Shown here: positions 27,630 through 38,285 of the stretch, piece by piece | How positions within the stretch are numbered: the stretch's first letter is position 1 | Layout of the letters: each line of letters begins with the position of its first letter | From: Ooceraea biroi | Lineage: Eukaryota; Arthropoda; Insecta; Hymenoptera; Formicidae | Length of the DNA stretch: 64,000 bases | NCBI RefSeq assembly: GCF_003672135.1 | Contig: NC_039513.1 | Span: 14,111,971 to 14,175,970, forward strand | Direction of reading: 5' to 3' | Notes under the pieces: model-generated | What the model saw: the letters and a program-made list of their open reading frames with translations, nothing else | Databases searched by the model: none | What the model was told of the DNA's origin: nothing | Made by a program: the position numbers and the translations under genes

Positions 27630-28756
27630 CAGGGTGGGGCAATAACTATTACCACCTTAAATATCTTCTAATTCATAAGGTCCAGAAGAAAATTTATGTA
27701 ATCAAAATTATACGGTACGAAGGGGGCTAACATATGGCGATAATAATTTTTGTCCTGGTGGAGGCGCTTCGAAGATATCAAGGTCACCTTCATTTTTTTT
27801 AATAGGTTCGGAATGTTTTTTTTCCATAATTTTATAGAGGGAGCTTAAAACAAGTACGAAACTCATGACACAAAATTATTGAACAAGATTAAATGTAAAT
27901 GAAAACGATAAAAAATACATTTTTATATTAAATGAAATTTACGTTTAAAAGATGTACGAAATGACGCTTTATTAGTATGTTTTGTCGGAATGTTTTGATT
28001 TTGACATTCCTCATAAATGAAGATCAACTTGTTCTTCAAATGGATACATCGATGAAAATAAATAGGATTTTAAATGTTCGACGCGAAGGCTGAGTGCGAT
28101 TAGGATATCGTTCAGCGTATAAATTTTGCGCTCTCACTGAATTTTTTTGACATTCTCCATAAATGAGATCATTCTCCATCATGTCGACTTGTTCTTCAAA
28201 TGAATACATCTTGCACGATTGACTTATCAATCGATACTACTTTTTATGTTTATCTTATCCTGTGAACTTATTAAGATGGCCTTCAAAGGGTCTTTGTTTT
28301 CATTGAAATAAGTTTACGTCACTATTTATTTTCATCGATGTATCCGTTTGAAGAACAAGTTGATCCTCATTTATGAGGAATGTCAAAATCAAAACATTCC
28401 GACAAAACATACTAATAAAGCGTCATTTCGTACATCTTTTAAACGTAAATTTCATTTAATATAAAAATGTATTTTTTATCGTTTTCATTTACATTTAATT
28501 TTGTTCAATAATTTTGTGTCATGAGTTCCGTACTTGTTTTAAGCTCCCTCTATAAAATTATGGAAAAAAACATTCCGAACCTATTAAAAAAAATGAAGGT
28601 GACCTTGATATCTTCGAAGCGCCTCCATCAGGACAAAAATTATTATCGCCATATGTTAGCCCCCTTCGTACCGTATAATTTTGATTACATAAATTTTCCT
28701 CTGGACCTTATAAATTAGAAGATATTTAAGGTGGTAATAGTTATTGCCCCACCCTG
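27630..28756. mobile_element. mariner/Tc1-type foldback element with about 430 bp inverted repeats
   Basis: Starts CAGGGTGGGGCAATAACT and ends with its reverse complement, and is flanked by TA on both sides (27628-27629, 28757-28758), as expected for Tc1/mariner. The two arms run to about 28050 and from about 28320. The spacer holds a short coding remnant (28036-28230). It is probably immobile without a transposase supplied elsewhere. Confidence 0.75.
28036..28230 (-). pseudogene. Remnant of a DUF4817 helix-turn-helix, N-terminus of a mariner-like transposase
   Basis: The minus-strand frame contains MYSFEEQVDMMENDLIYGEC and QNLYAERYPNRTQPSRRTF, which I recognise as the N-terminal helix-turn-helix family found in ant mariner-like transposons. 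The copies of its first residues in both arms (MYPFEEQVD at about 28339 on the plus strand) show that the arms were made from the same gene. The catalytic DDE domain is absent. Confidence 0.6.
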
Positions 28757-29273
28757 TATAATATAAATGAAATAAATAATCGCAATTTATAAATAGCATT
28801 TTTTTCGTGTATAATTTGTCAAACATTTTAAAAGTTTACTAAAAATATTTATAGCGCACGAAAATACTGATTGCTAAACCCGGTGCAGTTTCTATGCACT
28901 TTATTAAATATTGCATTGAGAAAAGATTTTTTATGCATGGCAATTTTATGAGACCATATCATATTATACTTTTTAAAATTATCAATACCCACATAAAACG
29001 AAAACCTCCATTGGACGTCCAATGGACGTCTGTCATGGAAGTTCAGACCATCCAGTGGACGTCCTTTAGACATCCAATGGACAGCCACTAGAAACCCATA
29101 GTTCCGCTTTGCGCACGTCCAATGGACCTCCATTAGACATCTTCACAGACGTCCATGGGACGTCGATTGGACGTTTAGTGGATCATTAATAGAGGGTTCA
29201 CAGAGCCTCGGTGGACGACTAACCGACGTTCCGTAGATCATTAATGGAGGCTTCATGGAGCCTCGATGGACGA

Positions 29274-30033
29274 CCCAGGCAGCACACATTGGTTTCAAAG
29301 CCGTTATAAACATTTTAACGTAACGTTTCATAACCATTTTATTGAAACGTTTATTTAGGAGAAAAATGTCCAACGAAAAAACGTTAAAAGAAACGTTTCT
29401 TTTTCGGGAAAAAAACGTTTCAGAAACCATCAGAAAAATATTTATCAATTCTATATATCAGTGCCTCAGAGATAGACAGAGTTAAGTCATATTTTTGTAA
29501 AAAACTAGATTTTTATATTTTATGAATTACTCTCTAAATTTCGTGTAGTGAAATCTCACTCTTTTGGAATGAGATATCACTTCAAGCAATAATGATTTCA
29601 AAAGAAAAGAGTACTAGATCGGTTTTCCGGATGGGTTATTTATAAGGTGATAACGCAAATGTTTCTTGCGAGAACATCACGCCTGGCCTGGTCATCTATC
29701 GGTCGCTTGGTGAATCAGAGGGAATCTCACACACACACTTATGTGATTTTTGTCTCTTGTTCCATAATCGAGTACATTGAAACGTATGATGTAAAAATAA
29801 TTAATACTCGCAAATTAAGTAGAAATTACTAATTTTTTCTATATTACTTATATAATTTTGAATCAATTTAATAAAACACATTTTTCGTTTCTGTGGAAAC
29901 GTGAAAAATACGTTTTTAAAATTTAGGTCTAAAAACGGTTTCTATTTAAACCGTTTCTTAAATGGTACTTTATGTTTCTTAGACATTAGATACGTCTAAG
30001 AAACATATATTAGACTAACATGTGCTGTCTGGG
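29274..30033. mobile_element. 760 bp CCCAG...CTGGG insertion
   Basis: The ends are CCCAGGCAGCACACATTGG and, as reverse complement of the right end, CCCAGACAGCACATGT. It splits the repeat text CGATGGACGACTAACCGACG, seen intact at about 30137, and the split shows a 2 bp target duplication (GA). Inside both ends the word AAACGTTT or close variants recur (at least five copies within about 140 bp on the left, AAACGGTTT and AAACCGTTT on the right). No gene is recognised; an open frame at 29647-29832 is probably chance. Confidence 0.7.
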
Positions 30034-30401
30034 GACTAACCGACGTTCCGTGGATCATTAATGGACGATTCATGGAGCATCGATGGACGTCTATTAGACG
30101 TTCCGTGGATCATTAATGAAAGCTTCATGGAGCCTCGATGGACGACTAACCGACGATCCGTGGATCATTTATGGACGGTTCATGGAGCATCGGTGGATGT
30201 CTATTAGACGTTCCGTGGATCATTAATGAAAGCTGCATGGAGCCTCGATGCCACGAAACGTCGGTTAGTCGTCCATCGAGGCTCTATGAACCTTCCATTA
30301 ATGGTCCATGGGACATACATTAATCGTCCACCGAGGTTCTGTGAATCTTTTATTAATGATCCACGGTACGTCTAATAGACGTCTTTAAAGACGCCTAAAG
30401 A

Positions 30402-30541
30402 CAGGAGCACAGACTTTTGCATAAGCGCATAAAAAGATGCATAAGAAATTTGATTGGTCTATAAGCATGTGCATAAGGAAACGGACCAATCAAATTCCTT
30501 ATGCATCTGTTTATGCGCTTATGCAAAAATCTGTGCTCCTG
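30402..30541. mobile_element. 140 bp hairpin element
   Basis: Inverted arms of about 60 nt: CAGGAGCACAGACTTTTGCA on the left and the matching TGCAAAAATCTGTGCTCCTG on the right, with GCATAAGCGCAT and GACCAATCAAAT also paired. Non-coding and probably a very small MITE. No target duplication could be assigned in the repetitive flanks. Confidence 0.6.
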
Positions 30542-31584
30542 CCTTAATGCAGATCCACTGGACGTGCAAGGCGGAACTATGGATTTCTAATAGCCGTCTA
30601 ATGGATGTCTAGTGGATCTCTATTGGATGTTCCGAATCTCCATGACATACGTCTAATGGACGTCCATTACAGATTTTCGATGGATGTAAATTTATGTAAG
30701 ATATAACTTCAATTATATATATATTATTAATAATTAAAAATAAATTCTATAATATTGTGAATTTCTAAATGTTAAACAAAATTAGCTGAAAAATTGTAAT
30801 TAATAATGAAACTTAAATATTAGTTTATTGGAAATACTCTATATGTTTAATAAATCTATTATACATCCATAATGGATGTCTAATGAACATCTGCAATGGA
30901 TTTGTAGAGGACATCTATTATGGAGATAGGATGGACCTCTAATGGACGTCTATCTGACTTCCACCATGGAGATATATATCCCATGGAGCTATGGAGGTTT
31001 CATGGACATCCACTGGATGCTAATTTCTATGTGGGTATGTAATGGAAAAAATATAACGGGTTTAGCAATCAAATATTTTCGTGCGCTACACATATATTTT
31101 AGTAAACCTTTAAAATTTTTGACAAATTATACAGGAAAAAAATGCTATTTATAAATTGCGATTATGTATTTTATATTATATAATAGAAAATTTGTTAATG
31201 ATATATATATATATATATAATGTTATTATTAGCCTATATATTTATTTATTTATTTGTCTTTGATATAATGACGAGAAATGTTATTTCGCAGAATGCATGA
31301 AAACACTTCATTTATATATATATATATATATATATATAATGTTATTATTAGCCTATATATATATATATAAATGAAGTGTTTTCATGCATTCTGCGAAATA
31401 ACATTTCTCGTCATTATATCAAAGACAAATAAATAAATAAATATATAGGCTAATAATAACATTATATATATATATATATCATTAACAAATTTTCTATTAT
31501 ATAATATAAAATACATAATCGCAATTTATAAATAGCATTTTTTTCCTGTATAATTTGTCAAAAATTTTAAAGGTTTACTAAAAT

Positions 31585-31633
<49 letters not shown>

Positions 31634-31649
31634 GAAGTGTTTTCATGTT

Positions 31650-31846
31650 CGTAACATAAACATCTTTGACCTTCCAAATTCTACACTATGTTCCGTTGTT
31701 ACTTATTTCATATTTCTTTTCAATATTGGTTTATAACTTTGTAATAAAGCATTTCTAAGCAAACTCGATATAAGAATTTTTTCTTATTTCCACTAGTAGA
31801 ATATGCTCCCGCAGTTTGTCGGTTAAAACCCGGGACACCCTGTATA
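31650..31846. repeat. Single end of another ACAGGGTG-type element
   Basis: The right edge reads, as reverse complement, CAGGGTGTCCCGGGTTTTAA next to a TA run. This resembles a mariner-type terminus but differs from the element at 27630. No matching other end is seen, so it is a fragment. Confidence 0.4.
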
Positions 31847-32410
31847 TATATATACACATATATATATATATATATATATAAATAATATATTGGTGGTATA
31901 TATTATATGGAAGTACAAATGACAAACATGTAAAACAAATGGTTATATATATATAAGCAATCTCCCAACATTATTTCGATAATATGCGATAATGTTGTAT
32001 GCGGTAATGCACACAGTGTCATTTCCTTTTTGTTACAACAAAACGTTGCAACGGGAAGTACAAATGACAAAACATTTAAAACAAATGTTATATATATATA
32101 TATATATTTATATATAAACACTTCATTTATATATATATTAATACAAAAGCATTTATATATATATTAATATATATATATATATTAATGAAGTGTGCATTAC
32201 CGCATACAACATTATCACATATTATCGAAATAATGTTGGGAAATTGCTTACAGTCCACTTGACGATCCAAATGCTTCAGAGTTTTGAAGCGTATACGTCT
32301 TCCCGACATGTCGGTAATTGTCAAGTCTGTCGGTGGTGTCGCTAGCGGACGGTCGCTGTTACGAGAGCTAGTGAAACAATAGTTCACTAGCAACTCCAGG
32401 ATCGCCTTAA

Positions 32411-32828
32411 TACTTATACTACTTATAGCTATACAATTGGCTATACCTTTGGTTATATTATTAAGCGTCCATTTCGCTTTTGATAAAATTTTTAATTATC
32501 CTTAAAATATTAGTATTACCTATAATTATACTACTAAGTGTTTACTTCGCTTATGATATAATTGTTATAACGGGGTTATTTTAATTGTTTGTCATCGTGC
32601 TCCAATAATCGATGATGAAAAGGTACGATAATCATGATCGATATGTATCTTAATTTTGAAAAATGTATAGCTTTCGCTGTGAATCACACGCGTCAATAGT
32701 AATAAAATAAAAAAAAAGAAAAAATGCTTTTGTATTAAAACGGGATTGTGTGGGTCATGAAAAGAAAGTTTGAAATTTAATCGGAAGTAATTAATGTCCG
32801 CGCGCTGAGAGACGTTTTAATTTATCGA
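32411..32828. other. AT-rich spacer between two inverted-repeat composites
   Basis: No gene or repeat partner recognised. Confidence 0.5.
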
Positions 32829-33065
32829 AGTTTCTCGTGGTCGGATTTTTCACGGCGAAAATTTTCTAGCAAGAGCATAGGCAACGAACTCTATTCCATC
32901 AGTCACGACGATGCGTTGCGACATGCACCTGCACGTCGACGAGCCTCGGTTTTCGAATTTCTGTTGCAAAGGGTGATTGCCGCTGACATATCACTGAGAG
33001 AACGCTTGAGAGAGTCTGACCTCTAGATTAAATCAACGGTAATCGACTTTTGACTGACCCCCGGG
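32829..33065. repeat. Left copy of a 237 bp outer inverted repeat
   Basis: Begins AGTTTCTCGTGGTCGG and ends CTGACCCCCGGG. It pairs with 42838-43076 over its whole length with only a few differences. Its spacing from the inner termini of the P-type element is 2 nt here but 21 nt on the right. Confidence 0.85.
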
Positions 33066-33089
33066 CACAGTATATACAGTAGCGCAACT

Positions 33090-34313
33090 GGCTGAAATTT
33101 ATGACGCCCAAAGTAGAGTGCGCATGCGCGAAGTCAGCGAGTGAAATACAGTACTGCCATTTGAACTTTCATCTCACTTTCTCTCCTTCGCTTTTCTTCT
33201 TTTTCTTTTTTTCAAGTTGTTACTAAATCTTGTTGCTAATATAAATAAGGTTGAATAGACAGACGAAACAAAAAATGTAATACATTAACAAATATAATAT
33301 AATATATTTCTCAATGCAAAAAATATAGGCGTGGCACGGACAAAACGGCGGCCTGGCCGCTCTCAGGTTCCTCTCTGATAATATAAAAAATATGTAAAAT
33401 AATAATATGCAAAATAATACATGTAATATAATTTTAAAGAATATATTAACAAATAATAATGGAATATGTACATAGTTTTAATATATATTAAATAATTTAA
33501 TGAAAGAATTAAAACCATTCTAATGCTTATTAAAACCATTATAATTAATACATACATGTTATTACATAAAGTAAATGTTTTTCAGTCAAATATACTATAT
33601 TTTATAATGAATATTTAAACGAATATTTGAATACATATTTAATTATTATTAATATTATGAATAAATAATATTTAATTTAATATTGAATAATGAATATTAT
33701 ATAAATGAATATAATGAACGAAGTAATAAATAAAATATATAATTATTTAAAATATTTATTTATTTTGCAATTAAAAATATAAAAAACCTTACATTAAATT
33801 ACACGTAAATTACAACTAATAATTTCCATAAAATTTATCAATTAATCTATTATCTCATTATATTATATATATATCTATTAATATTATAAATCAAAATTAA
33901 TACATGCAAACATTTTGATTATTAAGATTTATTTTGAGCATTAAGATACATCACATATAGTAAAATAATAAATTTAAGTACAATTAAAACTATTGTAAAT
34001 ATAAATTATTATAAATCTTATTCGAAATGCTAAAAATAAAACAATTAAAATACAAGAATTAATTTACGCAATTATAATATTTCTTAAACGCATCTTAAAC
34101 TTATGAACTGATACAAATATATTATATTATAAATGTAATATTTATATAGATAATATCGGAAATTGTAAACTTAACTCCTTCTTCTTCAAGTCTACTATAT
34201 CAATTATCCATACCTCAGCTACTCGGTCCACCTCAGTATGAATGAAAGAAATAGAGAGAAAAAAGAAAGAGAGAAGCTTGCCTTATCGCAATTACAATGT
34301 AAATGTAATGTTA
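33090..34313. other. AT-rich 3' region of the P-type element
   Basis: Very AT-rich, non-coding, downstream of the transposase stop codon. The only notable feature is the inner inverted-repeat partner at about 33117-33150 (GTGCGCATGCG). Confidence 0.55.
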
Positions 34314-34602
34314 TGGCGAATTCGATTGGATGCAGTAGTGCGCACTGAGTGTGCCCCCTTTCGGTATTTAGTGTTCGGTTGGTAGTGCACTGAAAACGTG
34401 TGCTAATAAAAATGTATTCTATTAGATTGCACTAGCCTAATTTAGTGCTACTTCTATGTTGGGTCAGTCAAGTAATTGCTCCTAGGTCATAGGTCAGTGC
34501 AAATAATCGCACTCAAAACTATATATGCATTCCGAGCACGTGCACCTAGTAACAAAAAGTTGCCACTGGCACGGAGCGAGTGCACATCAACCGAATTCGC
34601 TA
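34314..34602. mobile_element. Harbinger-like MITE
   Basis: A 289 bp element with ends TGGCGAATTCGATTGGATG and, reverse complement of the right end, TAGCGAATTCGGTTGATG. It is flanked by TTA on both sides (34311-34313, 34603-34605), the usual 3 bp duplication of PIF/Harbinger. Inside, AGTGCACT and GTGCAC words recur. Non-coding. Confidence 0.5.
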
Positions 34603-35531
34603 TTAAAGTCTGCAATTCTTGATTTTGCTGGGTCCCTAAATCCTAGAGAAATAATCATAAACAATATATTAATAAGCACTTTTTATAAACTATATATAAC
34701 ACACGACATGCAATAAAATTGAACGCATACAATCTTATGAAATAAAAATATAGAAAACAATAGGCAAATGCAATAGGAAGAATCAAATAACACACATAAA
34801 GATAACTTAAAATAAACTAAAGATAAATAAAATAACACATAAAATATAATAAAACTAAGACTGTAAATATTAAAATCATCAATGTATTGTAATAAAATTT
34901 ATAAATGTAAAATATTTTGGAGTTTCATCTTTCTTGTATTAATACTTTTGCAAGATTTATTATGTTCACATAATGTAAAATAAATACGCATACGTAGAAG
35001 AAGTTTTATTAAAAATTCTACAGGAAAGTTTGGACATGGCGGTTCAAAAGCAATAGTTTGCGCAAGTCGAAATAAATAACCACCAATATTCTTTTTAAAA
35101 CAATTATTTTCAAAATTTGTTACAAAAATGTTTTCTAATTTATGTATATAGGAACAAAAATTATTATTTGCGACATGTAAATTTCCAAATTCGTTATCTT
35201 GTTCATTAATGTAAGCTCTAAAACAGAGCTCGGCAAGATTTGCACGCGACAGCCGATTTTCAGCTAGCGCCGCCTCCCGCTATTGCCCTTACTTCGAGCT
35301 CCCGCGCGCAGTCTACAAGCTGCTCGAGGCTCAGGACCGTATGACACGCGTGTATCTACATATTTATATATTTGCAATAGCTTTCCACATCACCCGTAAG
35401 GTACTATTATTGACGCGTTTTTTTAGTGGTATCCCCAGTAGGCCTAATCCACTAATGACTAAAACAACCCTCTAAGTAATAAAATAGAAGAATGAAATAA
35501 CTGGAAACTAGAAGAATGAATTAAATGGAAA

Positions 35532-37345
35532 CTATTCGGGCAATTCAGATTGTGCAGGCAATTTTCGAGATCTTTTAGAGACGAGAGTAGAAACATCGAT
35601 TTCCATATTGTATGTAGCAAGTCGCATAAGACGCGGTAAAGAATCATCACTTAAAGAAGACCGTTTTTCGTTTTTTATCAATTTCATTTTCGAAAATGAA
35701 GGTTCACATAAATATGTGGAACCAAACATGGAATAAATTCGAAGACTAAAATTTCGCAGTTTGGGATATGATGATTCTGATAAAATTTTATAAAAATTAG
35801 CCCCGGTTTCTTTAATCGTTTTCAGAGAAATATCAGTGTGTAAATCACGTAATTCATCCTGCAAATCAAGGTGTTGTTCTTCGATTGGCGCTGTAAGGGG
35901 ATTCTCAAAAAGAATTAATTCGGTTCGAAGTTTTTCAAAGCAAGTAAAACGTGTATCGAATTCTTCTATAAGACAATCAATGAAAGAAATATGTTCCTTA
36001 AAATTACAATTACTGCCGTGTTCTTCGAGAAGAATCTGGCAAGAAGGAAAAAAATGAAAGATATTATTTAAATGAGATTTAAATAATTGTAATTTTCTTC
36101 GGAATGAATCAACGTGACTAACTAATTGGGAAATATTTTGATTCGGTTTTTGAAGTTTTAGATTGAGAAGCCTAAGTTGATTAGTTATATCAGTAATGAA
36201 GGCAAGTTCAGAAAGAAATGTGATATCTTCCAAAAGCGATATATATTCCTGAAATTTAGAATTGTTCATTTCTTGCAAGAAAAGGAAGATCTCTTTTCTT
36301 ATCGCAAAAAATATTTCCAAACATTTTGCAGCACTAAGCCAACGTACTGGGCAATGAAGAGGGATGTCTGTGTGAACAGCATTATGTTCATGAAGAAATA
36401 ACTGAAATTTTCTATGATTAAGGAATTTCTGTCCACCTTTAATTAAATTAATTATTTTAGTTACGGTCTCCATAGCTGTTGATAATTTTACTACTTTGCC
36501 ACTTAATGCTTCCTGATGTATTATACAATGTATAATTGGGATATTAATATTTCGCTGCTTTAATTGGCCAGCGAAACCAATTTTTGAACCTGTCATCGCT
36601 TTTGCGCCATCAGTCGTAATCGAAGAACATTTCCTAAAATCAATTCCCAATTTTTTAAGTGAATCTTCAACAGCTAAAAAAATATCGAGACCCGTTGTTG
36701 TGCCATGTAAAGGAACGAAATCTAAAAGCTCCTCGACATAAGAGAAATCGTTTTGCACGATTCGAGTAAAAATACTCAGTTGACTCTTATGCCGAATATC
36801 GGTGCTTTCATCGAGACATAAAGAAAAATATCTACATGAAATCAAAAGATTTTGTAATTTTTCTTTTATAGAATTACTGATATCAGTAATTCTGGATGTT
36901 ACAGTTTTTGCACTGAGGGGAATGCTCCTTGCTTCGTCAAGAGTTAAAGAATTATCGAAAGCTTTCACTGCTTCGAGATGCAATTTTTTACGAAAGTACC
37001 TTCGGTAAACGGTTTCGAATTTTGTGCTATAAGCAAAGAAATAGCATAAGAAGCTAATAGGGATTTTTCAGAAGAAGAAGAAGATATTGCACCTTCTTGA
37101 TATACTAATTTTAGTCCTTCGAGGATATTTAATTTCTCTGTGTCCGAATAATTGGAATATTGGACCGAATGATGACATCTGAAATGCCTCTCTATTGAAA
37201 ACTTTTTTATTACGGCAGGTTTAAATCCACAAAGCAAACATATCGTTCGATTAGAAATGTAGCTAAAGAAATAATTAGTTTCCCAAGATTTGTCAAATTC
37301 TTGAGCATACTTTTGATGATCCATCATAAAATTCAGAAAATGCAA
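35532..37345 (-). pseudogene. hAT transposase (BED finger, ZBED5/GTF2IRD2/FAM200-like), one frameshift
   Basis: Two overlapping minus-strand frames make one protein. The first (37345-36965) has a BED-like finger, CLLCGF followed by HFRCHH. The second (36983-35532, 483 codons) carries the hAT catalytic core (SLCLDESTD, ITTDGAKAM, CIIHQEALSG, HCPVRWLS) and the C-terminal dimerisation region ending YPKLRNFSLRIYSMFGSTYL. A single-base loss in an A run near 37000 separates them. Otherwise the frame is long and open, so the element decayed recently. Confidence 0.82.
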
Positions 37346-37559
37346 AAATTATTTACTGCTAATACTTGCTGTTATTCGCTACTATTCGATGCTATCCACT
37401 GTTATCCGCTGCTATTCGCTGCTCTGACTGCTTTATAAATGATATCCGTTGGAAAACGTTAAAAACAATTGCCGGCAACGACTGTTACGCTGGCGAGAGA
37501 GACTGTCGCAGAGAGACAATGATATAGCGATCGCATTTCTAATCGAACGATATGTTTGC

Positions 37560-38285
37560 TTTGTCGATTTGAACTTGCCGTAATAAAAAAGTTTTCAATA
37601 CAGAGACATTTCAGATGTCATCATTCAGTCCAATATTCCAATTATTCGGACACAGAGAAATTAAATATCCTCGAAGGACTAAATTAATATATCAAGAAGG
37701 TGTAATATCTTCTTCTCCTAAATCTTCTTCTTCTTCTGAAAAATCCCTATTAGCTTCTTATGTTATTTCTTTGCTTATAGCACAAAATTCGAAACCGTTT
37801 ACCGAAGGTACTTTCGTAAAAAATTGCATCTCGAAGCAGTGAAAGCTTTCGATAATTCTTTAACTCTTGACGAAGCAAGGAGCATTCCCTTCAGTGCAAA
37901 AACTGATTTTTGCACTGAGAGGAATGCTCCTTGCACTGAATAACATTTTGATTTGGAGGATGAATTGTGTGATTTACACACTGATATTTCCCTGAAAACG
38001 ATTAAAGAAACCGGTGCTGATTTTTATAAAATTTTATCAGAATCATCATGTCCCAAACTGCGAAATTTTGAACTTCGAATTTATTCCATGTTTGGTTTTA
38101 CATATTTATGTGAAACTTTATTTTCGAAAATGAAATTGATAAAAAACGTAAAACGTTCTTCTTTAAGGGATGATTCTTTACCGCGTCTTATACAACTTGC
38201 TACATACAATATGGAAATCGATGTTTCTACTCTCGTCTCTAAAAGATCTCGAAAATTGCCAGCACAATCTGAATTGTCCGAATAG
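37560..38285 (+). pseudogene. Second, internally deleted copy of the hAT transposase
   Basis: Plus-strand copy in inverted orientation. It has the N-terminal segment up to FTEGTFVKNCISKQ with the same frameshift as the left copy, then AFDNSLTLDEARSIP. A deletion joins this to DLHTDISLKTIKETGADFYK and the C-terminus (RSRKLPAQSELSE). The deletion junction carries a small inverted duplication (GCAAGGAGCATTCC and its reverse complement, 37876-37936). Confidence 0.8.

Larger units (their letters stand above)
28999..31020. repeat. Field of GGACGTCC-type palindromes, interrupted by insertions
   Basis: Irregular tandem sequence built on ATGGACGTCC, CGTGGATCATTAATGGA and CATGGAGCCTCGATGGACGA, present at 29000-29273, 30034-30400, 30545-30680 and 30860-31020. 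The word GGACGTCC is its own reverse complement and many copies are exact or one base off. Long stretches carry the words in both orientations, so the whole field can pair with itself. No coding content. Confidence 0.7.
26971..32410. mobile_element. TTAA-flanked 5.4 kb nested inverted-repeat composite
   Basis: Both ends are TTAA (26971-26974 and 32407-32410) followed inward by GGCGATCCTGGA. About 240 bp at each end match as inverted repeats (26971-27215 with 32175-32410), including CTAGTGAAC, a run on GTATACGCTTC and the block AACATTATTTCGATAATATG. A second block pairs 27255-27450 with 31890-32085. A third (ATGAAGTG...GCGAAATAAC) occurs at 27500-27610 and 31370-31475 in one orientation and at 31230-31330 in the other. 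A fourth pairs about 28765-28990 with 31020-31190. The parts between are separate insertions. No intact gene was found. A related terminus is at 59117. Confidence 0.72.
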
